Assembly: GCA_023897205.1 (NCBI GenBank)
Contig: JAHWDD010000002.1
Location: forward strand, 5,952,001 to 6,016,000
Direction: 5' to 3'
Length of the DNA: 64,000 nucleotides
Origin: Exophiala sp. HKRS030
Lineage: Eukaryota; Ascomycota; Eurotiomycetes; Chaetothyriales; Herpotrichiellaceae
Below are positions 1-11,827 of the stretch, piece by piece (the first letter of the stretch is position 1; every line of letters starts with the position of its first letter). Both the position numbers and the translations under genes were made by a program. The notes below the pieces were generated by a model. That model saw only the letters and a program-made list of their open reading frames with translations, searched no databases and had not been told where the DNA came from.

Positions 1-195
1 AAGAAATGATGAGAGTGGTAAGCGAGAGTCGATGCTGGGGAGCTGATGGTGATGAGGAGTTCGTCAATGAATGAATGAATTGAGGCGCAGGCAGATTGTA
101 AGAAATGAAAATGTCGAGCCTCAATCGAATTGCCTGCGCTGAGTGTTTACGGCAGGAACGATGACGGGGAAAAAAATCAGAGGCAGGAGCAAAAG

Positions 196-220
196 TAGGA
201 GCAGGAGCAGGAGCAGGAGC
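196..220 (+). repeat. AGGAGC hexanucleotide repeat
   Basis: About four tandem units. Confidence 0.8.
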
Positions 221-265
221 CCCTCTTCCCCTCTCCGCCCCTTCTCGATGCAAGCCTCCTTAGCC

Positions 266-297
266 CACCACCTGCCACCTGCCACCTGCCACCTGCC
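266..297 (+). repeat. CCACCTG heptanucleotide repeat
   Basis: About four tandem units. Confidence 0.8.
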
Positions 298-1405
298 CAC
301 GACTTCACGAGGTTGCACGGGTGGCTCTTGCCAATTGAAGTTGTACGTGGCGTGCGTGGATCACTTGCAGAAGTTCCATTGCAGGCGCAGGCTTCCTTAG
401 GCTTGTGCGGGCGTGGAGAAGTATTTTCGAGGCCGAAGGGGGGCTTCCTCAAGCTGTTAAGCACCTATAGGCTGCGATACGGAATACTAACCAGTTACTG
501 TAAGGAGCCCGCAGGCAGCCCTAAGCCGTTTCAACATGACCATTGACCAGGGTGTCCCATGCGTGTCCCATGGCTGTCTCGACCCGAGCACCTTCGGGTG
601 GTTTTCGACCAACAACCTCTCGACCAGGGATCACGGTCACAGGGTAGGCTGCTGATTAAGTGTCGCCTGGGTCGACTTTCCGGGCTCTAGACTCCAGAGC
701 CTCTGTGAGCCCAGTTGGTTAATTCGTCAGTGTCTATTCAACGCCTAGAAAGGCACAAAGCATTTACCTCGGGCTTGAAACTTGCCCTACCTTGCCCCGC
801 CTTGGACATCGCTTGATGCCGAACCGAGACTCTAAACCCTTAGGCCTCTCTATTAGTGCTCCGGGTGATTTCAGCCTGCAGGGTTTGTACTCCGTTCTTC
901 TCTACGGAGTTAATAGTTGGTCAGTTCGAGAGTTGCGCAAGACATGTACTTCGTATGAGAGCTCTGATCGCCCATGGGTTAAGGCCAGCTGGCAGAAGCT
1001 CCAGAGAGACCCAGGCCCTTTCTGAGACCTCGCAGCAATCCTCTGATTTTGATAGACCCACCTGTAGTAAGTTCCCACGGTTCCTTAGTGCAGCCCACCT
1101 GACTGCGTGCATTTTTTTACTTCTGTGTTGTTGTCCTCAAACGTTATAGTCGCAACTACACAAAGAAGTGCTGACATTACGCAAGTTGTGCACCATGTGG
1201 CGAGAGCGCCGGTACAAGGATCACCAGCTTCGTCTTTGTTGGTTGGGAGCTGAAATGGACATCAGACTCATGTGATTGATTCTAGAGGGATCTAACACCA
1301 ACGGTCTCCATCAGCAGACGTGATCCCCGGACATGCCTATCACGACTTCGGGACCTTACACGATAACGGCTTCTCATGACTCCGTACCCTAGCTCTTGAA
1401 TTCCG

Positions 1406-3808
1406 CTAGGCATGTAAGCCTTCCAGCCAGACCACCAGCCGCTTCTTGATGATGACTCCGACAAGTCTGCCACTACCTTCCTCGGTCACACAGAGATACC
1501 GTATCCCAAGTTTACCAAACATCTCGACTGCATACTCCATTGGTGCTTTCGCACAGATTGACAGTGGTGTTCGATCGATAAAGTGCGACATGTCCAACTC
1601 GTCACCATGCTCGGCGTGAACCGAGTCTGGTGTTGACTGCAATAATCGGACTAGACCCCCTTCCGCAAAGCTTTGCCCCAGAGTCTCCAGTCCGAACTCT
1701 AGTTCTCCTTCCGCTAGGTAGCCTTGTAACAGTCCCTTTTGAGTCAAGACCAGGCCTGCATCCATGAGACCTCGACGTCGGAGCTGTTGAAGTTTCTCGT
1801 TCAGTAACGCTTTTGGTACTAGCCCACTTGAGGCTACCTCAACGGTGATTTCACGCATCGTCTGTGCTGGAGGAATTAGCTCTTCCACCAGGTACATGTC
1901 TTTCTGAACAAGCTTAATGCTATGGTCCAGATCCAGGAAAGGATGTCCAAGCACTGTCTGTGCAAGGTCATACACCCCATTATGCTCGAGTGCATCAGCT
2001 ACCCACTTAGCCACCATGATACCGATCATGTTTGGCACAATAAACTCCAGTTCCCCGGTGAGCTCGAACATGATGACCGCCAACGAAATCGTCATGCGAC
2101 TGACGCCCGCTAGAAAGGCTCCTGCGCCAACCATTGCAAAGATACCAGGCGAGATGGTTTGCGCCAGAAAGGGAATCTGTCCGACCAGTCGACCGAAGAA
2201 GGCACCACCATCCAGTGCAGGAATGATGATACCCGAAGGTACTTTAATTCCAAAGGTAATGATGGTAAGTACTAGTTTCACCAAAGTCCCGTAAGCGAGC
2301 CACCCGAGGTATTTGGGTGTCGGATCTGCCTTGCCCTCCTGCACACATACGTAGCTTTTGCTGGAATGGTCCGAGCAATCCACCAGTAGGTTTTTGATGA
2401 TGATGTCTCCCGGCTCTCGAGTCAGAGGGTTTGGATATTGCAGCAAAGCTGTAGCAAATACAACCAAGAAGATTTCAAAGACTGGGTAATTCTTGATGAT
2501 GCTATACTTGCGAAAATTTCGTGACCAGAAGAAATTTGCCTTGCAGAACACTCCACCAAAGATACCCCCGGCAATTCCAAGGAAAACAAAGACGACATAG
2601 TGATATGGCTCGTACGTGGTACCATAATTCGTTTCGAATAGAACGAGTTTTCCGGTGCCGGTCGGGTTAAGTGCTTTCAACGTCATAGCGGCGAACAACG
2701 AGCAGATAAAGGCCCTCCATAAAACCTTGCGCGGGAAATATGTCGAAATCTCTTCGTATGAAAACAGCACACCACCGATGGGAGCTCCGAATGCAACTGA
2801 AAGCCCGCTCGAACATCCCGCAGACAGTATCTCGCGTAGTTTCCTGCCGTTGTCTCGATATTTGGGAAATCGTATCGCGACAAGGTATGATACGCATGTT
2901 GAAATGTGCACGAATGGTCCTTCCTTGCCCAAACACATTCCAGTTGAGACAGCAAAAATCGAGCCAACAGCTTTGACAACCAGCACGTTCAAGTCCAGAA
3001 AATGTGGAATAACGAATCCGGACAAAATCGTCTTGATTTCGGGTATACCGCTTCCTGCTGCCATGTATATTGACTTGCCCACAGGTTTTGCCTTTCCCGC
3101 ATCGGTATTGTCCGCTTCGTTATACTTCTGAAGAGGGCCTTTATCCCCAGATCCGGGGCTGTCGCTGGTAAAGTCCTTTTGGTTGTGAGTGTCACTGTGC
3201 CGCTGATGATCCCGAAAAGCAAGGCAAACCCGACATAGATTCCAAACCCATGCCAGTAGTTGTTTGTCCAGTAACGCCAGTCCGAGCACGTCTCCCCAAC
3301 CTCCTCGAGTGAATTAAAAGGAGCTTTTGGAGCACAGCACATCTCTCTGCTTGCCATAAGATTCGTCGTGCAGTAACCCGTCTTCCAATCACTGACAGTG
3401 GCTACCGCGACATCCACAAAGAAGGCTACGCAGGCGGTCAATGTGCCAATGAGCGCGGCTGCGATCCATCCCTGGCATGAATCAAACGCCGATAAGAGGG
3501 AATTGCGTAATCCTTTGCGGCTATGGAGGGTGCGGTAACGGTACGAATCTTTTACCTGACGAGAATGTCAGCGGGAAACATGATAAAATTCTCAAGCTTA
3601 GTACCAAGTCGTGCAGCCAATCAATTGTGGTATAATCGTTGTATGGGAGTCGTTCACCGACGGCGGTGTCTGCCAGAGCTTGTTCATCTTTACTGACATG
3701 AGACGAAAGAATGGACGACGTCTCTGGTGCATGGGCGACCGAATTCAACCTCCGGTCATGAGGGAGGAGATGTGTCCGCTCATTCGCATGCTCTTCGTCA
3801 GCAGCCAT
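1406..3808 (-). CDS. CLC-family voltage-gated chloride channel / H+-Cl- exchanger (one-base frame break)
   Basis: Membrane chloride transporter of the CLC family, probably in an endomembrane or the plasma membrane. Exon 1 is 3808-3605 and exon 2 is 3555-1406, with a 49-nt intron (3556-3604). After the acidic N-terminus come the family motifs GSGIPE (chloride-binding loop) and GKEGPFVH (gating Glu), many hydrophobic helices, then two C-terminal CBS domains (second near DRTPLSI..LVGVIIKKRL). The conserved segment TLTTKRTLPATAP is in one frame and KPVGKSIYMAAGSGIPEIK in another. The switch falls at a run of four C on the coding strand (plus-strand G 3155-3158). One more base makes the CDS 785 codons (784 aa), normal for the family. 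A 68-nt GT..AG stretch (3128-3195) could also bridge the frames but would delete conserved residues. The family call is certain; whether the break is real or an assembly error is not. Confidence 0.93.
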
Positions 3809-4333
3809 ATTTGACGCAATGGAGCAGCATCGAGTCTTGTGGGGAACACAGCCTGCGGGACAGAGTCTTTATGTGCCAGGACGCCGCGATCAGCGAGGAG
3901 ATAAGTCGTTCTGGCCATGATGCCTGTGGCGTTCAAAACGCGCTTTCGAAATAGTAAGATCTACATCTCCGGGGAAATGCAGATCTGAAAGGCCTGACCT
4001 ACGGCCGCTACTGGAGCACTGGCACCTTTACAAGAAGGCATAGATAAGGAAACCAGGCGAGACCTGGGCCTGGGTTTGGACATGGGAAATCCCAAGAGAT
4101 AAGCAAAGATAGCGATATGCGCCAAAGCCCACCATAAACAAAGGACAAGTGAGCTCGGCAGACTTGCCATTCGGAGTTCACTCTGCCGGCGAGGCTTGAC
4201 GAGAGCCTTGCGCACATCAGATACATCCTGCGTCCTATCAATGTCCTGGCTACTCTTTCATGCACACATTGATTTACATATTTCTGAACCTGATCATGAC
4301 CGCTGCGTAACTCTTGACGCTTTAAATCAAGCT
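3809..4333. other. Intergenic, CLC promoter / PRM10-like 3' end
   Basis: 525 bp between two minus-strand genes. It should hold the CLC promoter and the 3' UTR of the downstream-lying PRM10-like gene. I see no gene, RNA or repeat. Confidence 0.5.
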
Positions 4334-7198
4334 CTAAAAGCTGAACAATCCACTCCTTCTTTTCCCGATAGGGTACACTATCAGCGCACTCATGTAGAGA
4401 CCCACGCTGATTCCAATTGCAACCTGCACCATGCCATACCCGACGTTAAAAATCGTCCCAGAATAAACATTCGTTGTCGACCCATTTTGAGCATCCAAGA
4501 AACCCGCCGTACCGTTATTAATAACACTGACACCAGTGGCGTTGCCACTTATCTGGTTGGCGCTAGTTACACCTGCCACCAGACTTCCACTTGCCGCCAA
4601 CCCACTGGGAACTTGGACAAATATTGAAGGTAACATGGCCGCCGCCGCTAGACCGTGGAAGAATCTACTATATAGATTGGCCATACAGCCAATGACGAAA
4701 GCTCCAATGGCGTTGGAGACCTGGATGTTGTTGGCGATCCGAGTAGAGATCCAGAAATTTGCCTGATAGCCACAGAATGCAATGAGCGTCATCACAGGGA
4801 TCTGGCTCCACTTCGCTTGATTGATCACAGCCAGGCATACGGCAAAAATCGGTACCCAGATGAACCTGGTGTATATGAGCTTGTAATCCAGATTCGACGC
4901 ATCCCACCAACCGGGGATGCTGCACGTAACGTCGCTTTGTGCGTCAGGGTAGATTAGGCCTGGAGATACTTTGTAAGCAAACCAACATACGATCCTTGAA
5001 TTCACGAGTAACTCACCCATTAACACAGTTCCAATCAATATTCCAAAGCCAAGAAACAAAGAGTAGATGATCGCATAAACCATTCGCACGGATCCTGCAA
5101 CCAAGTTCTTGCTTTGAAGTTCCAATGCGGCACAAAGTACTGTATAACCAGGTAGGATTAACGCGATACTGCTCTGGGCTATTGCAGAAAAGCAGAAAAC
5201 TGGCGTGCCGTTGTGATAGATGGAACCAAGCCCTCGAGCAACGAAAGCAATCATGACAGATGCTAAGACTTCAAAGACGTGGCTGAATTGACTAGATCGG
5301 GTAGTCACCACCAGTTGCAGGAAGCCAAGAGTGCACCCAAGCAGAAAGCTAGGTCCAAAGTCGACAGGTCTTGCAGAGAAGGCAAACGGACCAACTGCAA
5401 TGGCAGCTATACCATAAGCGAAGATCCGCCAAAAAGTCGTATTGCGGGGAGCTTTCTTCATGATCATTTCCAATTCCGCCGTGCCTTCTTGAGCGGTATA
5501 TTTCCCGTGGATTACCAGTTTGTAGACCTCGAAAACATCCTTGAATTTGCCGAGATCAACATTTTGGGATTCCCGAAGTAAGGTAACCTCAGTGCTCATT
5601 GTCAATTTATCGTTGATGGAAACGATCATGGACCCGGGCAGATACAGGAAATCCCCGTCTATGCCCAAAGATCGTGCTGAAGTTTTCATGTATTCTTCGA
5701 GACGGTGAGATGGAGCCCCACAGCCATCAGTGCTCGTCCCAGTTTCTTCAAGTACTTACGGCATGCAATGATTTCGGCAACATCATTGATGACCTTTTCC
5801 TCCTCTGCCCGTCGTATTTGCTCTGACTTCAAGTGGAAATGCTGCAAATTGTGTCAATGTCTGTCTTCATTCGTATGATGGGCTTACCAACATTAGCTGG
5901 ATGTTTGATCATGTCGACTGCAGTGGCAATCATGCTATTGGATGATCTTGCTCGAGATAGAGGTGGCCTGGGGACCGAAGAACTTGTGCCAGGGGCAGCT
6001 GCTGCAGTCGATGCGATGGATGCTTGAGCCAGTAACGCCGCCATTGATCCTGTAGAGTGCGTCCGCTGATCGTACCATTTTGGTCGCTTAGAAGGAGTCG
6101 CCCTACCAGACGAATGCTCTGACGAATCTGGGACACTAGACGTTCTTCTGGAATGGTTTGCTGTATGATTACTCGAATGTTTCCGTCGTCCGTGTGAAGG
6201 TGAATGTGATCCATCTTGGTATGTTGGATGAGTAAAGCCACTCTGGGCTAGATGGGCTAATTTGGAGGAAAGAATGGCACCGAAGACGCCAGGTCTGTAC
6301 TCATCGGGGGAGGAATGTAGTCCACATCGTGAAGATGTTTGTCCACAGCCGGCGTTGCCGTACCCGACCTAGTGCTATTATCAGCCTTATGCTCAAGCGA
6401 AGACCATTCACGGCTTGTTTGGATTACTTACCGTGTATCTTGCATTACTGAGAGGTTATGCCCATTGGTCAGGGTTCGAACCAAACGTCTTGCCTCTTCG
6501 AGATTCTCCTCATCCCGCTTCAGGGCTTTGGTTGTTCAACATCGGACTCATCGTCAGTCGTGTCATCGTGAATCGTATAGGGCCTTTTGTCCTTTTCGAG
6601 CATCGCCAATGGGATGTCGTCGACATTGACAAGCCAGTCGTTAAGTGGTTTTTGTGGCGGCGATGAGTTTGCCGATGACAGCCCTGATCGACAAATCGTT
6701 AGCATTTGAACAAGCACTTTGTGTGCAGGAATGCAGTTCCATGCTGACAGCAGAGTCGGCATTTTACTAACCTTGGGGTGGTGTTATCAACGGTGTGTTT
6801 GACCCGGACTGGGCCCGTGAAGCTCCTGTAGAGTTGCTAAGTTTGTTCGCAAGCCTGCTGGCTCGACCCTGGGCATATGCGGCCGCCGCGTTTGTCCTTC
6901 CAGCCCAATCAAAGGGCGCCTGTGTATGATCGGTCACATCCTCCGAATTTTGTAACCTGATTTCCGGTAGATTTTGTTTCGGAAACACTTGGTCGGGGCC
7001 GTCTTCCCCTTCTTGGTCTTGTTCAACGGAAAATTTGACCTTATGAGCTGATTTCGGGATACTTCGACTCCCTCGAACGCTTTGCTGCCGACTTGGTTGT
7101 CCACTAGAGCTGTTGCTTGTACTTTGAGATTCTGGGTTAATTTTGGAGGATTCTTCACTTGCACCGCCAATTGCAGCATTGGCATGTTCGTCCGACAT
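4334..7198 (-). CDS. Prm10-like multipass membrane protein (ThrE/DUF1212 family), three frame breaks
   Basis: Pheromone-regulated membrane protein 10 type: a long polar N-terminus followed by the ThrE-like domain with about ten membrane segments. Bacterial ThrE exports threonine; the fungal substrate is unknown. Proposed exons are 7198-6771, 6683-6432, 6368-5889 and 5822-4334. The conserved core includes LGIDGDFLYLPG, GPFAFSARPVDFGPSFLLG and a C-terminal hydrophobic half. The reading frame slips by one missing base at three G/C runs: plus-strand 6533-6535 (G3), 6306-6310 (G5) and 5716-5719 (C4). Adding one base at each joins family-like sequence on both sides and gives 884 codons (883 aa). 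An 83-nt pseudo-intron (5677-5759) could hide the last break in an automatic annotation but would remove the conserved KYLKKLGRALM..EEYMKTSA stretch. Confidence 0.88.
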
Positions 7199-8851
7199 GA
7201 TATGGTTCAGGCGAGCTCGACTCGAAGACGTGGTGCAACAGACGATGGCCCGTTCTGTTCAGGGACTTCCCCGGTAACAACGACTTTAGGATTATGGAAA
7301 CGACATGGAGGTGCTTTTGATCCCCTTGTGGCAGATCACCATGCGTATATCTCGACGGATCGTCAAAGTCAAAGTCAAATGGACGTAACGATTGTACAGC
7401 CGAAGCCACTTGTCCAGGAAAAATCTCGGAGGAACGAAAGAATCAAAGAAATATCGAACAATTGAAAAGCTGGATCACATCGAACGACAAAGGGCAGAGG
7501 GGCAGAGAAATCAAAAACGGACACTACAATGAACCTACCAGATATGTCCATTCCGTTTTGTGACCATGGTGGAGGCGATAAAACTGGGTGCTTTGCAAAT
7601 CATCAATTGATATCAAATGCCCAAACCTGGTTTGCGCGTTCTGATATCAGGGTGACATGTGCAGAAGGGAGACCGACGAAAAAGTGGAGTGGGTAAGATA
7701 GCAGCCGGCGTTGGCGTGACTTTATTTTCTTGAAACGGAGAACACAGTCTGTATTTACTCACCTACGCAATCGAGACCTTTTCTTAGCTTTGGGCACTTG
7801 GACCTCTCGTGGGCCCCGTTCCAAACAAAGTTGTTCGGGCACCAGAATAGCGAAATGCGGAATTGTTGGGACTAGGATGGTCGTGTACGAGGCTGACTGA
7901 GCACGTCTTGTTTCATCACACTCGGTAGCACCCCTGCAGAAGAATTGCCACGAGGAATTCTCTTTTTTTGAAGAGTCAAGAATCTTCTCTTGCTGAATGG
8001 CCAAAGGAGGGTTTTATTCCGTAAGCCGTTCAAATACCGTGTGGCCACTCTGAGAGCGACGAATCTGAATCAAAGAAGTGCACAGATACGGTTGACGGTC
8101 AACTGTTTGCCTGTGCACACGAGATTGTGGCGTTATGGAAAAATCTAGAATTGTGGATCTTGGCCCGGCTTGGCAAACTTGCCCTTGATAAATCCTTCCA
8201 CCGCACAAACGGCGTGCTTCTGCCGCACAACTCGATTCGATCTCGGTCATATTTTCCCTCACATATGACGATTTGACTCATCCTCGACGCGTGCCTGGAC
8301 CCATACTAAAAGCAGGGGAGAAGGCATGATAAGCAAGCTTCTATTTGCGGCCGTTTCGATCCTTTATACTTTTATGGCTCGGTATACACTTCGGCTAGAA
8401 GGCACTAGAGGCCACCTACGGTCATCTCCTCAGATTCACGCATGCAAATACATCGGAATCCCCTATCCATCTTTCAAGTCCGACACAGTGGCTCGCAGAC
8501 CGGGACAATTGCAGTAAGTTGATTGGGTTGCGGGTTCGTGATCTGATTGACCAGACTTTCAGACAAAGGAATTGTACCGTCCACTCTTTATGCCGTTGCC
8601 TCATCTGTACTAGCAGATTTTGCTGCCTCTTTTTCCGTTCCCGGTATCGTCAACCTGTAACCCTCAGGCATCTAAGAATCTACGAAACCGGAAATTCCTG
8701 CAGCAGACAGAGCGCAACCGAGCCGGGCTGCCATCCATGTGGTCACGATACTTCGTGGTCGTGCTAAATGACGCTGACCGGCTATGTTCAATCTTCCTCA
8801 TGAACGACTCCGTAAATTTAGAGCACCTGAACAGCGTCCACGCCGCGGTAC
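7199..8851. other. Intergenic region, no supported gene
   Basis: About 1.65 kb between the start of the PRM10-like gene and the 3' end of the Zn2Cys6 regulator. Only short open frames without recognisable domains or convincing splice structure occur here (for example 7759-8004 and 8014-8262, minus). Confidence 0.5.
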
Positions 8852-10649
8852 TCATGACTTCGGACTGCGATGCATGCTGACTTCTGCTGCATTTTCAATG
8901 CATAATTCCTCGCGAATGTATCTCAATGTCGTCAATGCATTCGTCTTTTGCTCGGGCCGCATCACCTCCCATGCCGCCACCATTTTCAGCGGCCATAAGA
9001 CTCGGATTCCATCAGTCCAATGCTGCGAGTTGCAACTACCCTGGAATTCATAACCGCCTATACTTCCGCTCCCCGCTCTATCCCTGTGGAAGAGGGCTGA
9101 CTTGACGGCCAGAATTTCATCAGCTGTATGATGAATGCACTCCGTGGTTTGGCGGCAACGATCCCGGAAGTACCGAGGACTGAGATGTAAGACACTGTGC
9201 ATGCTGACCAATTGCAATTGACTTAGTAGCAGCTTCAGACGATAAGCAAACAACAATGTTCTGATCGTTATGGTACGAAGGTCACACCCGGGAGCATAAC
9301 CACAGGCATTAAACTGTCCAGAAGGGAACCCAAACCTTTCAGTGTTCAGTGTTGATAGATTTGTGCTCCTTTCCTGCAAGGAATCTGTGTCGAGAAGTAA
9401 TCCTTGCACTGTACTCAAGCCCGGTTTAGACTCAGCATTGAGAGTCTGCAAGATCTTGGCCGAGATAGTGGAAGCCTCAAACCCATATCGGCTAACTTCC
9501 AGAATGAAGCGATCCTCATTTGAAATATTTTTCTCGATTTCGGAAAACCAGACCAATGAGTCAGGCGGACACGCAATCCCAGCAACAAATGAAGTGGTTT
9601 GCTAACAAAATTGTCGGTTAACCAAGATCTTCCATGCCACTGCGAACTACTTACGATTGTGTGGTACGTCATGAAGAACAAATTCCGTTCAGTCGAAGTT
9701 TTGAGACGGCCTGTGCTTCGGAGCCGAAGCAAAGTGATGAGACCCTGGAGGTGTGCGTCCCATCCGATAGAACCTGGACGCTGGTGCACCGCGATGGATC
9801 CAACAATAACCTGAGATGTCGGTCAGAAAAGCACACCAGTTGGATCGTATGCACCATATAGCTCTAACCTCATACATACTCAAAAGCCAAACAGAGGTAA
9901 GAGTCTCATCTTGTACTTGCATGACCGGATCTGCGAGAGCGCGATTTGTAGCCTGCAAGGCAATCCCATACGCGCCCGCTCGACGCGAGTGCGCCTCTCG
10001 TGTCCGCAGATGGTGTGCAAATAGAGCAAAGGCAATTGCCCGACATGCCGAGACCAGGCTGGAGGTTGGCGCAGCTAAGTGAATCATGTCTGGTAGGAAC
10101 TCCAGAAATCCACTGGCTTGAGGAGCATTCCGAGATGAGCAAAATCTGCTGAGAAACAAGGGCATAGCATGGTTGTCCCAGCATTCTGCTAATCCTTTGG
10201 CCGGCGAGATGTACCAACCTGCGAAGGTGAGGATGACTAATTCAGTCAATATCAGCTTAAATGCAGTTGCATTTGGACAGGCGCACCATCCTCGTCTACC
10301 GGCACAGGTCCTAAATCTCCCGTGGGTTTCGATGTATGCAGCAATTCAGACCCGTTTGTGTGTGGCGGAGTGCTCGGTTTTAATGTGCCATCGGGCTGAT
10401 ATTTACGTCGGCGGTCTCGTGTAGAGCTGTTGGCGATCGTCTCGCAGTCCTCGACTCTGAACATCAGGTCCTGTTCGCTTCGATATCCTGGGCACTTCCT
10501 GCCAGAGCGAACACATTTGCGACACTCTGGCTTTGTAAGATCGCACTGCAACTGTCAGTCTATGAGCTGTCGTGAGAGGATTTGCTCACTTTAGCCCTCC
10601 GTTGTCTGCAGGAATGACAATCACGGCTTGGTCTCCCCACGTTTGGCAT
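8852..10649 (-). CDS. Zn(II)2Cys6 fungal transcription factor
   Basis: Nuclear DNA-binding regulator. The binuclear zinc cluster starts a dozen residues into the protein (CHSCRQRRAK, then CDLTKPECRKCVRSGRKC), giving the full C-x2-C-x6-C-x6-C-x2-C-x6-C pattern. It is split by a 44-nt intron (10546-10589) between the second and third cysteines. The next residues (PGYRSEQDLMFR) are typical of this class. About five exons follow; GT..AG introns near 10219-10286, about 9811-9869 and about 9603-9656 keep the frame open through a helical middle domain to the stop at 8852. The ATG at 10649 is chosen because the zinc finger follows closely. Target genes are unknown. A TIR element ends 288 bp upstream, so its promoter may be affected. 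Confidence 0.85.
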
Positions 10650-10936
10650 CGTCTGTGTTGCACGACTCGTTGGCACGGGCGTTCTTATCCAACATCTCGG
10701 ACGGCATCCAAGAAATCGGTTTGAGCATGAGATGATGATGCGCAAACGCGGGTGGCGCAACGCTTGATCTTCTTACCTGCAGCTCGAAACGGCTGCGAAG
10801 CACAAGAGAGAGTATTTCTGGAATTGGTGTAAGATGGACAGCCGGCGCCAGGTTAGGCCTGGGAAAGCTAAAACGGCCCCGGTGAGCGCTGGACTGGGCT
10901 GCTGAACTGACAACGTAAAGTAGGTGCCGGGAAATC

Positions 10937-10993
10937 GGGAGTGGTTCAGGGGATCTACAACCCAATGCGACTCCTTGGCAAATACAGTCACAT
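10937..10993 (+). repeat. Left terminal inverted repeat
   Basis: 57 nt matching the reverse complement of 11379-11437, with substitutions near positions 8 and 12 and a 2-nt indel before the inner ACAGTCACAT. Confidence 0.9.
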
Positions 10994-11378
10994 GATGCCC
11001 AACCCCCCATTTTTGCCCTGAAAATCGCCTAAATTCCATTAACTATCTGCAACTTGCAATATTGTAAATATCTCATGATTTGACTACAGAAAATGGATGT
11101 ATATCTCGTTATTTTAATAAAGCCTCCTGTCTAATTACAGGCTGCTATTTTCAGATAAAGCCTTACTTACGCGCTTCTTTCTATCTAGAGGTATAGGCTC
11201 TTCTCCTCTTAACTCTTCCCTCTCCCTATAAATTTAGCGGGGCCTTAGAAGCCGGAAGTATTACGGGTTAAACCCGTACGAAGTCTTGGTTAGAAACTAG
11301 CGACTCTCTATAAGGCTAAGTTATATAGTCTCTACTATCGATAGTTACTCTAACTATTATACGACCTAGTAAGGAGCT

Positions 11379-11437
11379 ATGTGACTGTAGATTTGCCAAG
11401 GAGTCGCATTGGGTTGTAGATCCCCCGAATCACTCCC
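11379..11437 (-). repeat. Right terminal inverted repeat
   Basis: 59 nt, inverted partner of 10937-10993. Unlike the interior it still contains CpA/TpG, so it is less altered than the sequence between the arms. Confidence 0.9.
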
Positions 11438-11827
11438 TTTTACCGCCTTGTAATATCTAATTCGGATCTGAGGTTCGGCCATGGCGTAGCCGAATGCATC
11501 CATAGAGATTGTCGGAACGTTGATGGTTCAGGTGAGTCACCTGAAATGCATCCGGTCTAGGATGTTGTTCCGCCGCTCGCGACGATACAATGATGTCAGG
11601 TAAGATGATAAGTGTTCAATGAATGCAAGGGTTCGAAGCCAGGGTCGGTCGGTCTTCGAATTGAGCCAGACACATGATTTTGTACACTGGAGCAACAGGT
11701 CTCCGATGCCGCGGTTTCTACGCAGATACAGAAAGCCCAACAAGCCAAAGACGCTCCTCCCCTTCCTCCAGCCCTTCTCGAGGTTCGAGGCTCGAGCCCC
11801 TTATTTGGCCTCCGAGCAACTCCGAGC

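Larger units (their letters stand above)
1..1405. other. Intergenic, downstream of CLC gene
   Basis: About 1.4 kb without a supported gene. It has an (AGGAGC)n tract (196-220), a (CCACCTG)n tract (about 266-297) and a facing pair of TACGGAGT-type motifs (887-910). Confidence 0.5.
10937..11437. mobile_element. Non-autonomous TIR element (MITE-like), interior RIP-marked
   Basis: A 57-nt left arm (10937-10993) and a 59-nt right arm (11379-11437) are inverted copies: both read GGGAGTG at the outer edge and CACAT at the inner edge, with only two substitutions and one 2-nt indel between them. The 501-bp unit has no coding capacity. From about 11161 to 11378 it contains no CpA, one TpG and roughly thirty TpA dinucleotides, the signature of repeat-induced point mutation. 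No clear target-site duplication is visible. It sits between a regulator promoter and the 3' end of the LysM gene. The superfamily is not identified; long arms would fit Mutator-like or hAT-derived MITEs. Confidence 0.8.

Noticed and set aside
3128..3195. 68-nt GT..AG intron bridging the CLC frames
   Set aside because: It restores the frame but would delete the conserved TLTTKRTLPATAP segment; one added base in the C run keeps it.
5677..5759. 83-nt intron with a GTAAGT donor in the PRM10-like gene
   Set aside because: It would remove family-conserved sequence on both sides of the G run; a missing base explains the data better.
10552..10589. 38-nt intron in the zinc cluster
   Set aside because: Using the next AG (44-nt intron, 10546-10589) gives the exact C-x6-C spacing of Zn2Cys6 proteins.
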